NCBI GenBank assembly: GCA_902801365.1
Contig: CADCHY010000002.1
Coordinates: 56,553-120,552, forward strand
Reading direction: 5' to 3'
DNA from: an uncultured Succiniclasticum sp.
Lineage (GTDB): Bacteria > Bacillota > Negativicutes > Acidaminococcales > Acidaminococcaceae
Length of the DNA stretch: 64,000 nt
The notes under the pieces were generated by a model that saw only the letters and a list, made by a program, of their open reading frames with translations, was not told where the DNA came from and made no database searches. The position numbers and the translations under genes were made by a program. Every line of letters starts with the position of its first letter. Within the stretch, counting starts at the first letter, position 1. This document shows, piece after piece, positions 18,258-28,813 of this stretch.

Positions 18258-19820
18258 TTAAATCTGTTTCCTTGCTTCAGGCAGCATCATCAACAACTCT
18301 GACGCAGCCATTCCTATACGGTCTTTTGCCGCCAGTTCCCCCGCCAGGCCGTGGATGTACACGCCCGCCACCGCCGCATCAGCTACGGAAAGCCCCTGAC
18401 CGGTCAGCGCTGCTATCAGGCCTGTCAGCACATCCCCGCTGCCGCCGGTGGCCATGGCCGGCGTGCCAGTGTTGTTCAGATATACGGTGCCGTCCGGCAA
18501 TGCGATGACGGTAGGCACGCCTTTCAGCACAATGACCGCCTGCCACTTTTCCGCATAGAGACGGGCCACTTCCACCCTGTTTTTCTCTATTTCCGCAATG
18601 CGTATGCCGGTAATGCGGGACATTTCCCCGGGATGGGGCGTCAGCACTTTTTCCGCCAGCATGTGGGAAAGGATTTCCGTATGATCTTTCAGCGCCGTTA
18701 TGGCATCCGCGTCGATGACACAGGGGACTGCCGCAGCGACCAGGATCTCCCGGATCAGATCACCGGTTTCCTCCGACACGCCAAAGCCCGGTCCGATGGC
18801 CAGCACATCAGCCTTATCCAACGCTTCAGACACGACTTCCAGGGCTTCTTCTGTCAACAGCCGGTTACCAGACACCGGCAAACCTTTCACCATAACTTCA
18901 GTCAGCTTGATAGCCAGTATCTCCCTTGCATTTTCCGGCGTCAGCAGTGTGACAAGGCCGGCCCCGCCTTTGACAGCCGCAAAGCTGCTTAAGGCAGCAG
19001 CCCCGATGTAACCACAGGAACCGGCAACCACTGCCACCCGCCCGGCACTGCCTTTGTGGGCATTTTTAGGACGGTCCGGCAACAAGGTTTTAATCATTTC
19101 CCCGGTAATCAGGGTACGGTTTCCCGCCGTTTCTTGCAACAGGCTTGCCGGCATGCCGATATCCGCCACCTGAACCGTGCCTGCATGTTCTGCCCCGGGA
19201 TACAAATACAGGCCCAGCTTCGGCAACGCCATGGTTAACGTTGTGTCAGCCCGTACCGCGCTCGTATCCGCCTCTCCCGTGTCCGCATTGACGCCGGTGG
19301 GAATATCCACTGCCAATACACCGCAGGCGGGATTAGTTTCTTTTACCCTGTTGATGCAGCCACACAAACGGATGAACAGGGATCGCATCTTACCCGAAAA
19401 ACCTGTCCCCAGCAGGGCATCGATAAGCAGGTCAGCCTGCAGCGCCAGATTTTCAATTTCCGCAAAGCGCAGATTGTCATCTACATCCGTAATCTCCAAG
19501 ACCGCAGCACCGCAGGCAATATAATACTGCAGTTCATCCGCGGCGCTGCCGGCAAGGTCCTCCGCCCTGCAGGCGAGAACCAGCGTCACTTCTGCCCCCC
19601 GGTTGTGGAGCCAGCGCCCGGCGCCGCTTCCATCGCCGCCGTTGTTGCCTTTGCCGGCAAAGATAACGATTTTTTTATGACAGCAGGTGCCCAGCATTTT
19701 TTCTGCCGCATCTGCTACGGCGCGGCCTGCATTTTCCATCAGCACAAGACCGGGAATCCCGATTTCTTCTTCCGCAGCCCTATCCAGGGACCGCATTTCT
19801 TCCGCCAGTAAAATCTGCAT
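18258..19820 (-). CDS. nnr: Bifunctional NAD(P)H-hydrate epimerase / ADP-dependent dehydratase
   Basis: 520 residues from the ATG at 19820 (AGGAGG upstream). The YjeF N-terminal epimerase domain (about 1-215) carries GKGNNGGDGSGAGRWL. The C-terminal ribokinase-like dehydratase domain (about 225-515) carries LTPHPGEM and ATGGSGDVLTGLIAAL. Together they repair hydrated NADH and NADPH. In Firmicutes the gene often sits next to acpS, as here, though a 170-base repeat element separates the two. Confidence 0.97.
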   Translation of the reverse strand: MQILLAEEMRSLDRAAEEEIGIPGLVLMENAGRAVADAAEKMLGTCCHKKIVIFAGKGNNGGDGSGAGRWLHNRGAEVTLVLACRAEDLAGSAADELQYYIACGAAVLEITDVDDNLRFAEIENLALQADLLIDALLGTGFSGKMRSLFIRLCGCINRVKETNPACGVLAVDIPTGVNADTGEADTSAVRADTTLTMALPKLGLYLYPGAEHAGTVQVADIGMPASLLQETAGNRTLITGEMIKTLLPDRPKNAHKGSAGRVAVVAGSCGYIGAAALSSFAAVKGGAGLVTLLTPENAREILAIKLTEVMVKGLPVSGNRLLTEEALEVVSEALDKADVLAIGPGFGVSEETGDLIREILVAAAVPCVIDADAITALKDHTEILSHMLAEKVLTPHPGEMSRITGIRIAEIEKNRVEVARLYAEKWQAVIVLKGVPTVIALPDGTVYLNNTGTPAMATGGSGDVLTGLIAALTGQGLSVADAAVAGVYIHGLAGELAAKDRIGMAASELLMMLPEARKQI

Positions 19821-19852
19821 GGATAGGCCTCCTTCTGTCAATGTATTGAATC

Positions 19853-20032
19853 TTTACTGTCAGAAAAAGAATTCGCAAAACCGTCAATGCTTGCTATTTC
19901 ATGGACTCATGTGCCTGTGGCTTCGAAACTCGGGCTTCGCCTCAAACAGTCTCGCCACTACGGCACTTTTCATCTCATGAAATAACGCAAGCGTTGCCGA
20001 TGTTTTGCTCATTTCTTTTTCTGACCTGTAAA
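19853..20032. repeat. Long nested inverted-repeat element, copy A
   Basis: Four nested pairs of arms: TTTAC..TCAGAAAAAGAA with its complement (19853-19871 / 20013-20032), GCAAAAC / GTTTTGC (19875-19881 / 20002-20008), GCTTGC / GCAAGC (19889-19894 / 19987-19992), and ATTTCATG / CATGAAAT (19896-19903 / 19976-19983). The core includes GTGCC/GGCAC and GTGGC/GCCAC pairs. It matches, in reverse orientation, the element at 44224-44395. It lies between the acpS stop and the nnr start and contains no plausible gene. Confidence 0.85.
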
Positions 20033-20038
20033 CTATCC

Positions 20039-20407
20039 TTATTCCAACACTACTACTGCCATTGCAGTAGTCGCGGTATGACTTAATGTAAGGTGTATCT
20101 TTTTTACACCCAGCTTCTCTATGTAGGATGCGTAATAGCCTGTCACTTTCAGTTCCGGTTTGCCCAGTTCATCGTTGGCGACAGAGATCTCTGTAAGCTG
20201 TCCTCCGCCACGGAGCCCTGTGCCGATAGCTTTCAGGAACGCTTCTTTGGCAGCGAAGCGGGCTGCATAACTCTGAGCCTTATCTCCGTGTGAACCTGTA
20301 CAATAGTCCATCTCTTCCGGTGTAAAGACTCTTTCTTTGAAGCCTTTACGCGCTATGGCTTTTTCAATTCGTTCTACATCTGCCAGATCGCAGCCAATGC
20401 CAAGCAT
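20039..20407 (-). CDS. acpS: Holo-[acyl-carrier-protein] synthase
   Basis: 122 residues from the ATG at 20407, preceded by GGAGATACAA. An upstream frame extension would run through the hairpin at 20428-20476 and is rejected. AcpS moves phosphopantetheine from CoA to acyl carrier protein. The Mg-binding motifs GCDLADVERI (Asp near residue 6) and FAAKEAFLKA (Glu near 56) are intact. The C-terminus has SHTATTAMAVVVLE, typical of the family. Confidence 0.96.
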   Translation of the reverse strand: MLGIGCDLADVERIEKAIARKGFKERVFTPEEMDYCTGSHGDKAQSYAARFAAKEAFLKAIGTGLRGGGQLTEISVANDELGKPELKVTGYYASYIEKLGVKKIHLTLSHTATTAMAVVVLE

Positions 20408-20427
20408 TTGTATCTCCGTTTCTATCA

Positions 20428-20476
20428 GGAAAAGACTTCGCAAACACGAAAATGATTGCAATTTTAAGTCTTTTCC
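20428..20476. repeat. Short repeat hairpin, copy C
   Basis: An 11-base stem (GGAAAAGACTT / AAGTCTTTTCC) encloses CGCAAACACGAAAATGATTGC. The enclosed part agrees at 18 of 23 positions with the left arm of long element A (19873-19894 region), and differs at only three positions from the matching part of the short hairpin at 56 kb. It sits between the Ala/Glu-rich gene and acpS, just upstream of the acpS ribosome binding site. Confidence 0.75.
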
Positions 20477-20489
20477 CGGCCACATATGA

Positions 20490-21248
20490 TTACTCTTTTA
20501 CTTTTTCAACTATTTCTTCTGCCGTGGCTTCAATTGTTTCCGCAACGTCTTCCGCTTTGGCTTTTACTTCTTCCGCCATTTCTTCAGCTTTGTCCGCAGC
20601 GGCCTGAACATTTTCTTCAGCCTCTTTTGCCGCGGCTTCGGCTTTCGCAGCCGCTGCCTGTGCTGCCAGCTCCGCTTCTTTGGCTTTGGCTTCTGCCTGC
20701 TCCGCAGCTACTTTTTCCGCTTCGGCTTCCGCTGCCATGCCCTGCGCATCAAATTTCCGGCTGGAACCGTAATTGTACACCGCGATTTCTTCCGCGTCAT
20801 ACTGTTTGCCCAGTGCAATGGCGATGGCTTCTGTCCGGGATTTATCTTTCACATACACATTCATGAAGAACGGTTCATCAGAAATCACATAATCTGCAGC
20901 GTCGCTGTATACATACAGCTTGCCTCCGTCCTCGCTGTATGTCTTCACCTGCTTTTCTATGGGGTAATTCTTTTTATTGTCATAAAGACCGGTGACACCG
21001 TCTGCCAGGTGCACCATCTCAATACGTTTTTCCCTGCCGAAGGTGTAAATCTTTTTGCCTGCCGGTTCTCCGTCCTTTGTTGTGGGCACTACGCCTGCAG
21101 CCTGCCTGGCAAATTCTTCCGCTTTCTTTTTGGCGGAATCAAATACATCTTCAGCTGTCAGGTTATTTTCTTTTAAATATTTTTTCCCTAATTTATAGGC
21201 CACATAGCAAACCACGCCTGCCGCCAGAATTTTTTTCATCTTTCCCAT
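20490..21248 (-). CDS. Uncharacterised protein with N-terminal membrane segment and Ala/Glu coiled-coil tail
   Basis: 252 residues from the ATG at 21248 (GGAGGA, 8-base spacer). Residues about 5-23 form a hydrophobic segment with Lys on both sides, like a membrane anchor. Residues about 45-170 are a soluble domain I do not recognise. Residues about 172-252 are almost wholly Ala, Glu and Lys (repeats such as AEAAAKEAEE and AEEVKAKAED), predicted as a long charged helix or coiled coil. The tail resembles apolipoprotein/LEA-like or YtxH-like proteins only in composition. No function assigned. Confidence 0.7.
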   Translation of the reverse strand: MGKMKKILAAGVVCYVAYKLGKKYLKENNLTAEDVFDSAKKKAEEFARQAAGVVPTTKDGEPAGKKIYTFGREKRIEMVHLADGVTGLYDNKKNYPIEKQVKTYSEDGGKLYVYSDAADYVISDEPFFMNVYVKDKSRTEAIAIALGKQYDAEEIAVYNYGSSRKFDAQGMAAEAEAEKVAAEQAEAKAKEAELAAQAAAAKAEAAAKEAEENVQAAADKAEEMAEEVKAKAEDVAETIEATAEEIVEKVKE

Positions 21249-21454
21249 AATAAAAATCCTCCTCATATTCAATATTACCCAATTGCGTATATGAATTCAT
21301 TTTATTTTATCATAAAGAAGAAACGCAATAAACCTTTCAGGCCAACAATTTAAAAATATTTTATAAAATGAACATAAAAAAGACACATTATGCCGTAATT
21401 TTACTACGGTAATGTCATAACAGCAAAAAGATACCGAAACACAAAACAAAAAAA

Positions 21455-21492
21455 CTGTGCGAAATGAAATATAATCGTTTCATTTCGCAGCA
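21455..21492 (-). terminator. clpB terminator
   Basis: A 12-base stem, TGCGAAATGAAA / TTTCATTTCGCA (21458-21469 / 21478-21489), with an 8-base loop. On the minus strand it is followed by CAG and TTTTTTT. It is 45 bases past the clpB stop. Confidence 0.8.
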
Positions 21493-21536
21493 GTTTTCAT
21501 ACTGAATCAAAAGCATTTATGTATTTTGGGCAATGC

Positions 21537-24068
<2,532 letters not shown>

Positions 24069-24308
24069 TGTAATCACTCCTGTCTGTCAATAATTATATG
24101 TAGAATTGTTTTCTAACCTGATTTAATATGTTTTGCCAAAAACTTTTGCCTTAACACAGTTTTTACTTTACAAAATCGGAGAAAAGCTATATGTTAATGA
24201 TAGGTATGAGGTGATGCCGCCTTAAAAACGCGTCGCATATGCAGGCTGTATCAACCGTGGAACAAACATAAACTTTATATTACTCAATTTTCACTGTGAG
24301 GGAATATC

Positions 24309-25364
24309 ATGAGAACTAATGTCATCGCCTACCGTCTCTTCGACGTGGCAGACGAGATCAACCTTGACCAGGTTCAGGCTATCTGGCACAGCCGTAATAA
24401 AATGTCATCCCGCCTGCGTCTGGACCGTATTTCCACCAAGTCCATCACCTTCCATGACCCGCCTGTACTCGTAGAGTTAGGTTATCATGAAATGATCATC
24501 GGCGGTGTCGAGTATCTGGTAGAAGTTAAAGCCCGTATCCAGGATCTGGGTGTTATCTGTATTCTCTTCAACATTCCGCCGGAAGAAGACATTACGTATC
24601 AGGAATATCTGAATCTTGTGCTGGCGGTGGAAGAATTGCCCGATGAAGATTTCCGCAAATTTGTTGACGCCACCATGGAGACCATCGGTCCGGCCTGCAC
24701 CAATCAGAACATTTCCGGTTTCGATGAAGACTTTGTGGTGTATTATTTCCAGGATCCCATTCCCCCGGACTGGGATATTGTGCCTTTCCTGCTGAAAGAC
24801 CCGTCTCCTGTCAATGAAGAGACGCGTGAAACCGCACTGGCCAACCGTTTTTCCTATGCAGACGATATTGCCTGGCTGGCCTGGGACAGCGCCGTGGTAT
24901 ACGATCCTTCCGGAAGTATGGATATCCCTGACCTGCTGGAATTCGCCAATGCCCAGTATCTGGAACTGCGGTATTATGACAACCTCCTGAACCACGCCAT
25001 CGACAAGGCCTATGATGTCATTGAAGATAAGGCCAATCTCAAAAATATTGATATGCTGAGCAACAACCGGGATGAACTGCTGGAGACCATGGCCGATGTG
25101 AGCAGTCTCACCAGCAACATCACCAACGCTTTGCAGGTAACGGAAGATATTTTCTATGCCAGAGTCTACACCCGTTACATGAAGCTGCTGAAGGCGTCTG
25201 TGTGGCAGGAGAATATCGAGCTGAAGATGCAGGTACTGCAACGCTGCTACAACATGCTGAACGAAACCGTAACCAGCCATCACATGGAGCAGATGCGAAA
25301 GTACAACATCACGTTGCTCGCCATCATTGCCGTCATTTTGCTGGGAATTGCAATCTTTAAGTAA
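24309..25364 (+). CDS. RMD1/DUF155-like protein with C-terminal membrane anchor
   Basis: 351 residues. The order of features matches the RMD1/SIF2 (DUF155) family: an N-terminal alpha/beta region, the RFSYADDIAWLAWDSAVVYDP block (about 184-204), a long helical region with MLSNNRDELLETMADVSSL, and one hydrophobic segment at the very end (about 331-350). Eukaryotic members act in mitochondria and at the nuclear/ER rim; bacterial ones are poorly studied. The gene is divergent from clpB. The family call rests on my recognition of the motif block and is moderately sure. Confidence 0.7.
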   Translation: MRTNVIAYRLFDVADEINLDQVQAIWHSRNKMSSRLRLDRISTKSITFHDPPVLVELGYHEMIIGGVEYLVEVKARIQDLGVICILFNIPPEEDITYQEYLNLVLAVEELPDEDFRKFVDATMETIGPACTNQNISGFDEDFVVYYFQDPIPPDWDIVPFLLKDPSPVNEETRETALANRFSYADDIAWLAWDSAVVYDPSGSMDIPDLLEFANAQYLELRYYDNLLNHAIDKAYDVIEDKANLKNIDMLSNNRDELLETMADVSSLTSNITNALQVTEDIFYARVYTRYMKLLKASVWQENIELKMQVLQRCYNMLNETVTSHHMEQMRKYNITLLAIIAVILLGIAIFK

Positions 25365-25377
25365 TAGCTGTATTTTG

Positions 25378-25404
25378 TTAGCAGTCTCTCAGCAGGAGTG
25401 CTAA
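25378..25404. promoter_or_regulatory. CIRCE-like inverted repeat without an obvious target gene
   Basis: TTAGCAGTC, 9 bases, GAGTGCTAA: one deviation from the CIRCE consensus, with the same 27-base geometry as the groESL site. It lies 14 bases past the stop of the RMD1-like gene. No heat-shock gene starts nearby on either strand. It can also fold as a hairpin with a 7-base stem. Confidence 0.6.
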
Positions 25405-25431
25405 CGTGTTCCCAAAATAAAAGGCATGGAC

Positions 25432-25459
25432 AAGAGCTCCCAATACCGGGGGCTCTTTT
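25432..25459 (+). terminator. Terminator of the RMD1-like gene
   Basis: A 10-base stem (AAGAGCTCCC / GGGGGCTCTT, one G-T pair) and a 6-base loop, followed by TT. The run is short, so termination may be moderate. Confidence 0.6.
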
Positions 25460-25474
25460 CATTTGCCTAATGTT

Positions 25475-25503
25475 ATTATAATTACATAAAGTCAAAAAGT
25501 CAA
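25475..25503 (-). promoter_or_regulatory. Consensus-like promoter pointing antisense into the RMD1-like gene
   Basis: Minus strand TTGACT (25503-25498), 17-base spacer, perfect TATAAT (25480-25475). Transcription would start near 25468, cross the terminator hairpin and the CIRCE-like repeat, and enter the 3' end of the RMD1-like gene antisense. No credible coding region follows. Confidence 0.5.
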
Positions 25504-25584
25504 ATGGTTTTTTCTTTTTTGTTTTCTTTTTGCAAATTGTTCACAAAAATATGAGGCAAGGGAAAGACTAGAGCAAAACACAAA

Positions 25585-27168
25585 CTACATTTTCACTGTC
25601 TTCAACCATTTTGCAAACGCCTTGTTCACGGCTTTGCGGGCCATTAACTGCTCTGCTGCCAAATCGCCTAAGAGGTAACCGCCCTGCCGCGCTGCCAGCA
25701 CCGTATTTGCCTCCAGCAGTTCTGCCGGAACGGACTGACCCATGCTGTTGACGCCAAAGAGTTCCTCTATGGCTTCCCCCAGCTTCTCCAGCTTCTTTCT
25801 GCTTTCTTTGCTCAGGTCAGAGAGTTTGCTGATTTCATTGGCTGCCGCCAGATAATGAAATTCCTTGCCCAGGCGGGTCACGGTTACATAGCCGGGTTCT
25901 TTCAGGGGGATCTTCCTTCCTTTTTTCTCCTGTGGATGATTTCCAACCGCAATAGCGCCGGCCTTTTCTGCTTCTGTTTCTTTTTCCCTGTGCATTGCGT
26001 CTTCAATTTTATCCAGAATATCTTTCACACGCACCTGCAGCAGCTGCCCAGCCTGCAGATATTCTTCCGCTTTCCAGCCGGCGCTTTCCATAGCTGACCA
26101 CAGGGAAAAGACAATGCCTGAATAGGTTCCCCGTTCCACCTGAAGCCGGATCTCTTCGCCAATATCTTCCACGCGGTTTTCCAGAATACGCGTAACCTTG
26201 TCAGCGCCGAGACGTCCGTCAGCCAGCTTGAACAAAGTTTTCCAGCGCCGCAGCAGAACCTTGGTATCCCGAAGCCGGTACAAAGGACGCAACGCCCCCT
26301 GCAGGTTGGCCTGCATCCCCGCGCTGCCGTCCATCACCGACTGCAACCAGTATAAAGCTTCCTGCATCCGTTCAAAATAAGGCAGGAAGATACGGTCTGC
26401 TTCTGTCTGAAGCTTACCGCAGTCAGCAAACACGTTCTGTTCTTCCATGACAGCTGTTCCATACTGGTAAAACTGTTTTTTATATTCTTCGCAATAATCC
26501 TTATCCCAGTCAATATCCTTCAACGGAGAGGTTCCCTCCGGCTCCAGCTTATCCAGAAGAGCCAGCCCCCTTGCATATTTGCTCCGGGACTCTGTAAACA
26601 CCGGTACTTCCGCAGCAATCTTTGCAGTATAGGCCAAAAGGTCGGCCAGAGAACCTTCCTTTAGCTCCAGCTCAACTTCGTCAATGGTTTCCTTCTTTCC
26701 TCCAGCCGAGATGAAACCCTGGTCGATGGCCATCTCTACCAGGGTTTCCCTGGTAATCTGCAGAAGACGGATTTCCCGTTTCACCCGCACGGTAAACAGT
26801 TTTTCAATCTGAGCCGTTCCCATAAGAGCATCAAAATCCACCTGCAGACCGCTGTCATTAAACACAGAGAGGTCCGGTTTGGCATTTTTCACGGCCACGT
26901 TGTATTCCTGGCGGGCGGAAAGGCCCCCTGCCTCAGACCGGCCCAGCTTGACGGTCGCTTCATATTTCTTCCCGTTCTGCCGCACACGGTATGCAATGCC
27001 CGCCTGCTGCAGCAACAGGTCACGGGTATCAAAATAAATATTAACCAGCTTTACCGTTTTGTGACTTCCTTTTTTTGTCTTTTTGGCAACCAGCGAAGAA
27101 GCCGTCAGCGTCTTTACATGTTTTTTGGCAATTAATAATTTGATTTCCGTTTCTACATTGTTTTGCAT
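25585..27168 (-). CDS. CYTH and CHAD domain protein, probable inorganic triphosphatase
   Basis: 527 residues from the ATG at 27168. The N-terminal CYTH domain (about 1-205) begins with the diagnostic ExExK signature (VETEIKLLI, about 5-13) and has further charged strands (EATVKLGR, ELELKEG) that line the triphosphate tunnel. The C-terminal helical CHAD domain (about 225-520) is predicted to bind polyphosphate. CYTH-CHAD proteins act as triphosphatases and are linked to polyphosphate metabolism. No polyphosphate kinase is in the window. The gene lies 53 bases upstream of nothing on its strand and ends before the 25.4 kb regulatory cluster. Confidence 0.9.
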   Translation of the reverse strand: MQNNVETEIKLLIAKKHVKTLTASSLVAKKTKKGSHKTVKLVNIYFDTRDLLLQQAGIAYRVRQNGKKYEATVKLGRSEAGGLSARQEYNVAVKNAKPDLSVFNDSGLQVDFDALMGTAQIEKLFTVRVKREIRLLQITRETLVEMAIDQGFISAGGKKETIDEVELELKEGSLADLLAYTAKIAAEVPVFTESRSKYARGLALLDKLEPEGTSPLKDIDWDKDYCEEYKKQFYQYGTAVMEEQNVFADCGKLQTEADRIFLPYFERMQEALYWLQSVMDGSAGMQANLQGALRPLYRLRDTKVLLRRWKTLFKLADGRLGADKVTRILENRVEDIGEEIRLQVERGTYSGIVFSLWSAMESAGWKAEEYLQAGQLLQVRVKDILDKIEDAMHREKETEAEKAGAIAVGNHPQEKKGRKIPLKEPGYVTVTRLGKEFHYLAAANEISKLSDLSKESRKKLEKLGEAIEELFGVNSMGQSVPAELLEANTVLAARQGGYLLGDLAAEQLMARKAVNKAFAKWLKTVKM

Positions 27169-27228
27169 GTTACGCCCCCATAACACAATTCCCTTTATTT
27201 ATGTATACCGATACAGCACCTCAGAAAA

Positions 27229-27924
27229 CTACTTGTCTTTCTGTTCCGCTGATTTTAAGACTTTTCTTTCCCCGCCAAAATACCAAAAGGCCAACGGGAT
27301 CCCGAACGCAATAGTCAGCAGGCACACGGAAAATGCGAGACCGGAATTCCCCCCCAGGGCATCCCCTAATACATTGTAAGCCACCGCGCCCGGCAGTATG
27401 CCCAGCAGCGTGGTAACAGCAAAGGTTATAAAGCGCATCTTTGTACAGCCCGCCACCAGGCTGATTACATCGTAGGGGAACAATGGCACCGTACGCAGCC
27501 ACAGCATGCGCTGGAAATTTTTCGTACTGTCCGAAAGATAATGATGGATACGGCTGCCCCATTTACCGCCGTGCAAATCCAGAAATTCACTGCCTATACC
27601 CGAACGGGCCATGTAAAACAGCAGGATCGCGCTGCCTAACCCGCCTGCAGTCAGGCAGGGGATTCCGGTTACCGGCGGAAACAGGATTCCCGCCGCCACA
27701 TTCAGTATAAGGCTGGGAAACAGCAGCAATGGCCGCACGGTATACAACAGAATATACGCCGCCGGCCCCCACACACCGAACCCCGTCACCCATTGACGGA
27801 CATCGTCCACGGATTTGGGATGGAACACGCCCGGCAGATACCAGAGCGCGGCAATGAAACTCATATATAAAACCAGCAGAATCGCGCGACGATGGACACT
27901 AAAAAAGCGAAATATATAATTCAT
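27229..27924 (-). CDS. TVP38/TMEM64 family (VTT domain) membrane protein
   Basis: 231 residues from the ATG at 27924; a TTG 12 bases upstream is less likely. About six hydrophobic segments are visible. The VTT/SNARE-associated core has LILNVAAGILFPPVTGIPCLTAGG (shown in parts: ILFPPVTG, GLGSAILLF) and RTVPLFPYDVISLVAGCTKM, the family signature. Bacterial TVP38-like proteins belong to the DedA superfamily and are linked to lipid flipping and membrane homeostasis. It precedes the CYTH-CHAD gene with a 60-base gap on the same strand, so the two may be cotranscribed. Confidence 0.88.
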   Translation of the reverse strand: MNYIFRFFSVHRRAILLVLYMSFIAALWYLPGVFHPKSVDDVRQWVTGFGVWGPAAYILLYTVRPLLLFPSLILNVAAGILFPPVTGIPCLTAGGLGSAILLFYMARSGIGSEFLDLHGGKWGSRIHHYLSDSTKNFQRMLWLRTVPLFPYDVISLVAGCTKMRFITFAVTTLLGILPGAVAYNVLGDALGGNSGLAFSVCLLTIAFGIPLAFWYFGGERKVLKSAEQKDK

Positions 27925-28042
27925 AGACTCTTTCAATCTTTAATAACTGTATAATTCTCTCAACAAATAGATCTCTGTGATTAGTATTTTACCAAATTTT
28001 TATGTAAAAAACTATAATTAAAGAAAACCTCCAATTAAAAAA

Positions 28043-28074
28043 GCGCAGCTGCATTTTCTGTTTGCAAGCTGCGC
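28043..28074. terminator. Terminator of the liv operon
   Basis: GCGCAGCT / AGCTGCGC with a 16-base loop, flanked by an A run and a T run, so it can act on both strands. It lies 26 bases past the livF stop. Confidence 0.8.
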
Positions 28075-28099
28075 GTTTTTACTTCAGCCACACAATAAT

Positions 28100-28813
28100 T
28101 TATTTCTTCTTTTTCCCCAGATACGCCTCTTTGATTTCTTCGTTTTCCAACAGTTCCCTGCCGCTTCCTTCGGTCTTGATGCGTCCCGTTTCCAGCACAT
28201 AGGCATGGTGGGCAACCTTAAGAGCCATGTTTGCGTTCTGTTCTACCAGCAGCACCGTGGTACCGCTTTCGTTGATGCGCCGGATGATATTGAAGATATC
28301 TTTGATGACCAGGGGCGCCAGGCCTAAGGATGGCTCATCCATCATAATCAGTTTGGGTCGGCTCATGAGGGCGCGTCCCAAAGCCAGCATCTGCTGCTCG
28401 CCGCCGGACAGGGTACCGGCCATCTGCCAGTTCCGTTCTTCCAACCGGGGGAACAGTTCATAAATACGTTTGATATCCTTGGCGATGCCCTCTTCATCCT
28501 TGCGCAGGTAGGCACCGATGCGCAGGTTTTCCAGCACGGTGAGGTTGGGGAACACCCGCCGCCCTTCCGGCACCAGGGTAATACCGCGGGACACGATGTG
28601 CTGGCTGTTCAGGTCTTTTATGTTTTCTTCATTATACTCCACACTGCCGCTCCGGGGTTTCACCAGCCCCATGATGGTACGCAGCAGAGTACTCTTTCCT
28701 GCCCCGTTGGCGCCAATGAGGGTAACGATCTGCCCGTCGGGAACGTCTACGGAGATGCCTTTCAGGGCTTCAATGCCGCCGTAGGCCACAACCAGGTCTC
28801 TGACTTTAAGCAT
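28100..28813 (-). CDS. livF: Branched-chain amino-acid ABC transporter, ATP-binding protein LivF
   Basis: 237 residues. The Walker A is GANGAGKST (about 37-45), the signature LSGGEQQML, and the Walker B LIMMDEPSLGLAP. The length and the EGRRVFPNLTVLENL block identify LivF rather than LivG. The start ATG at 28813 has GGGGAGG six bases upstream; an ATG six bases earlier abuts that site. It overlaps the livG stop by 8 bases. Energises import of leucine, isoleucine and valine (or related amino acids) with LivG. Confidence 0.95.
   Translation of the reverse strand: MLKVRDLVVAYGGIEALKGISVDVPDGQIVTLIGANGAGKSTLLRTIMGLVKPRSGSVEYNEENIKDLNSQHIVSRGITLVPEGRRVFPNLTVLENLRIGAYLRKDEEGIAKDIKRIYELFPRLEERNWQMAGTLSGGEQQMLALGRALMSRPKLIMMDEPSLGLAPLVIKDIFNIIRRINESGTTVLLVEQNANMALKVAHHAYVLETGRIKTEGSGRELLENEEIKEAYLGKKKK

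Noticed and set aside
20408..20485. N-terminal extension of AcpS
   Set aside because: The frame stays open, but it would translate the repeat hairpin; the ATG at 20407 has a good binding site and gives family length.
25280..25495. 71-codon frame downstream of the antisense promoter
   Set aside because: It would begin inside the promoter itself, has no binding site and overlaps a terminator hairpin and the CIRCE-like repeat; no coding signal.
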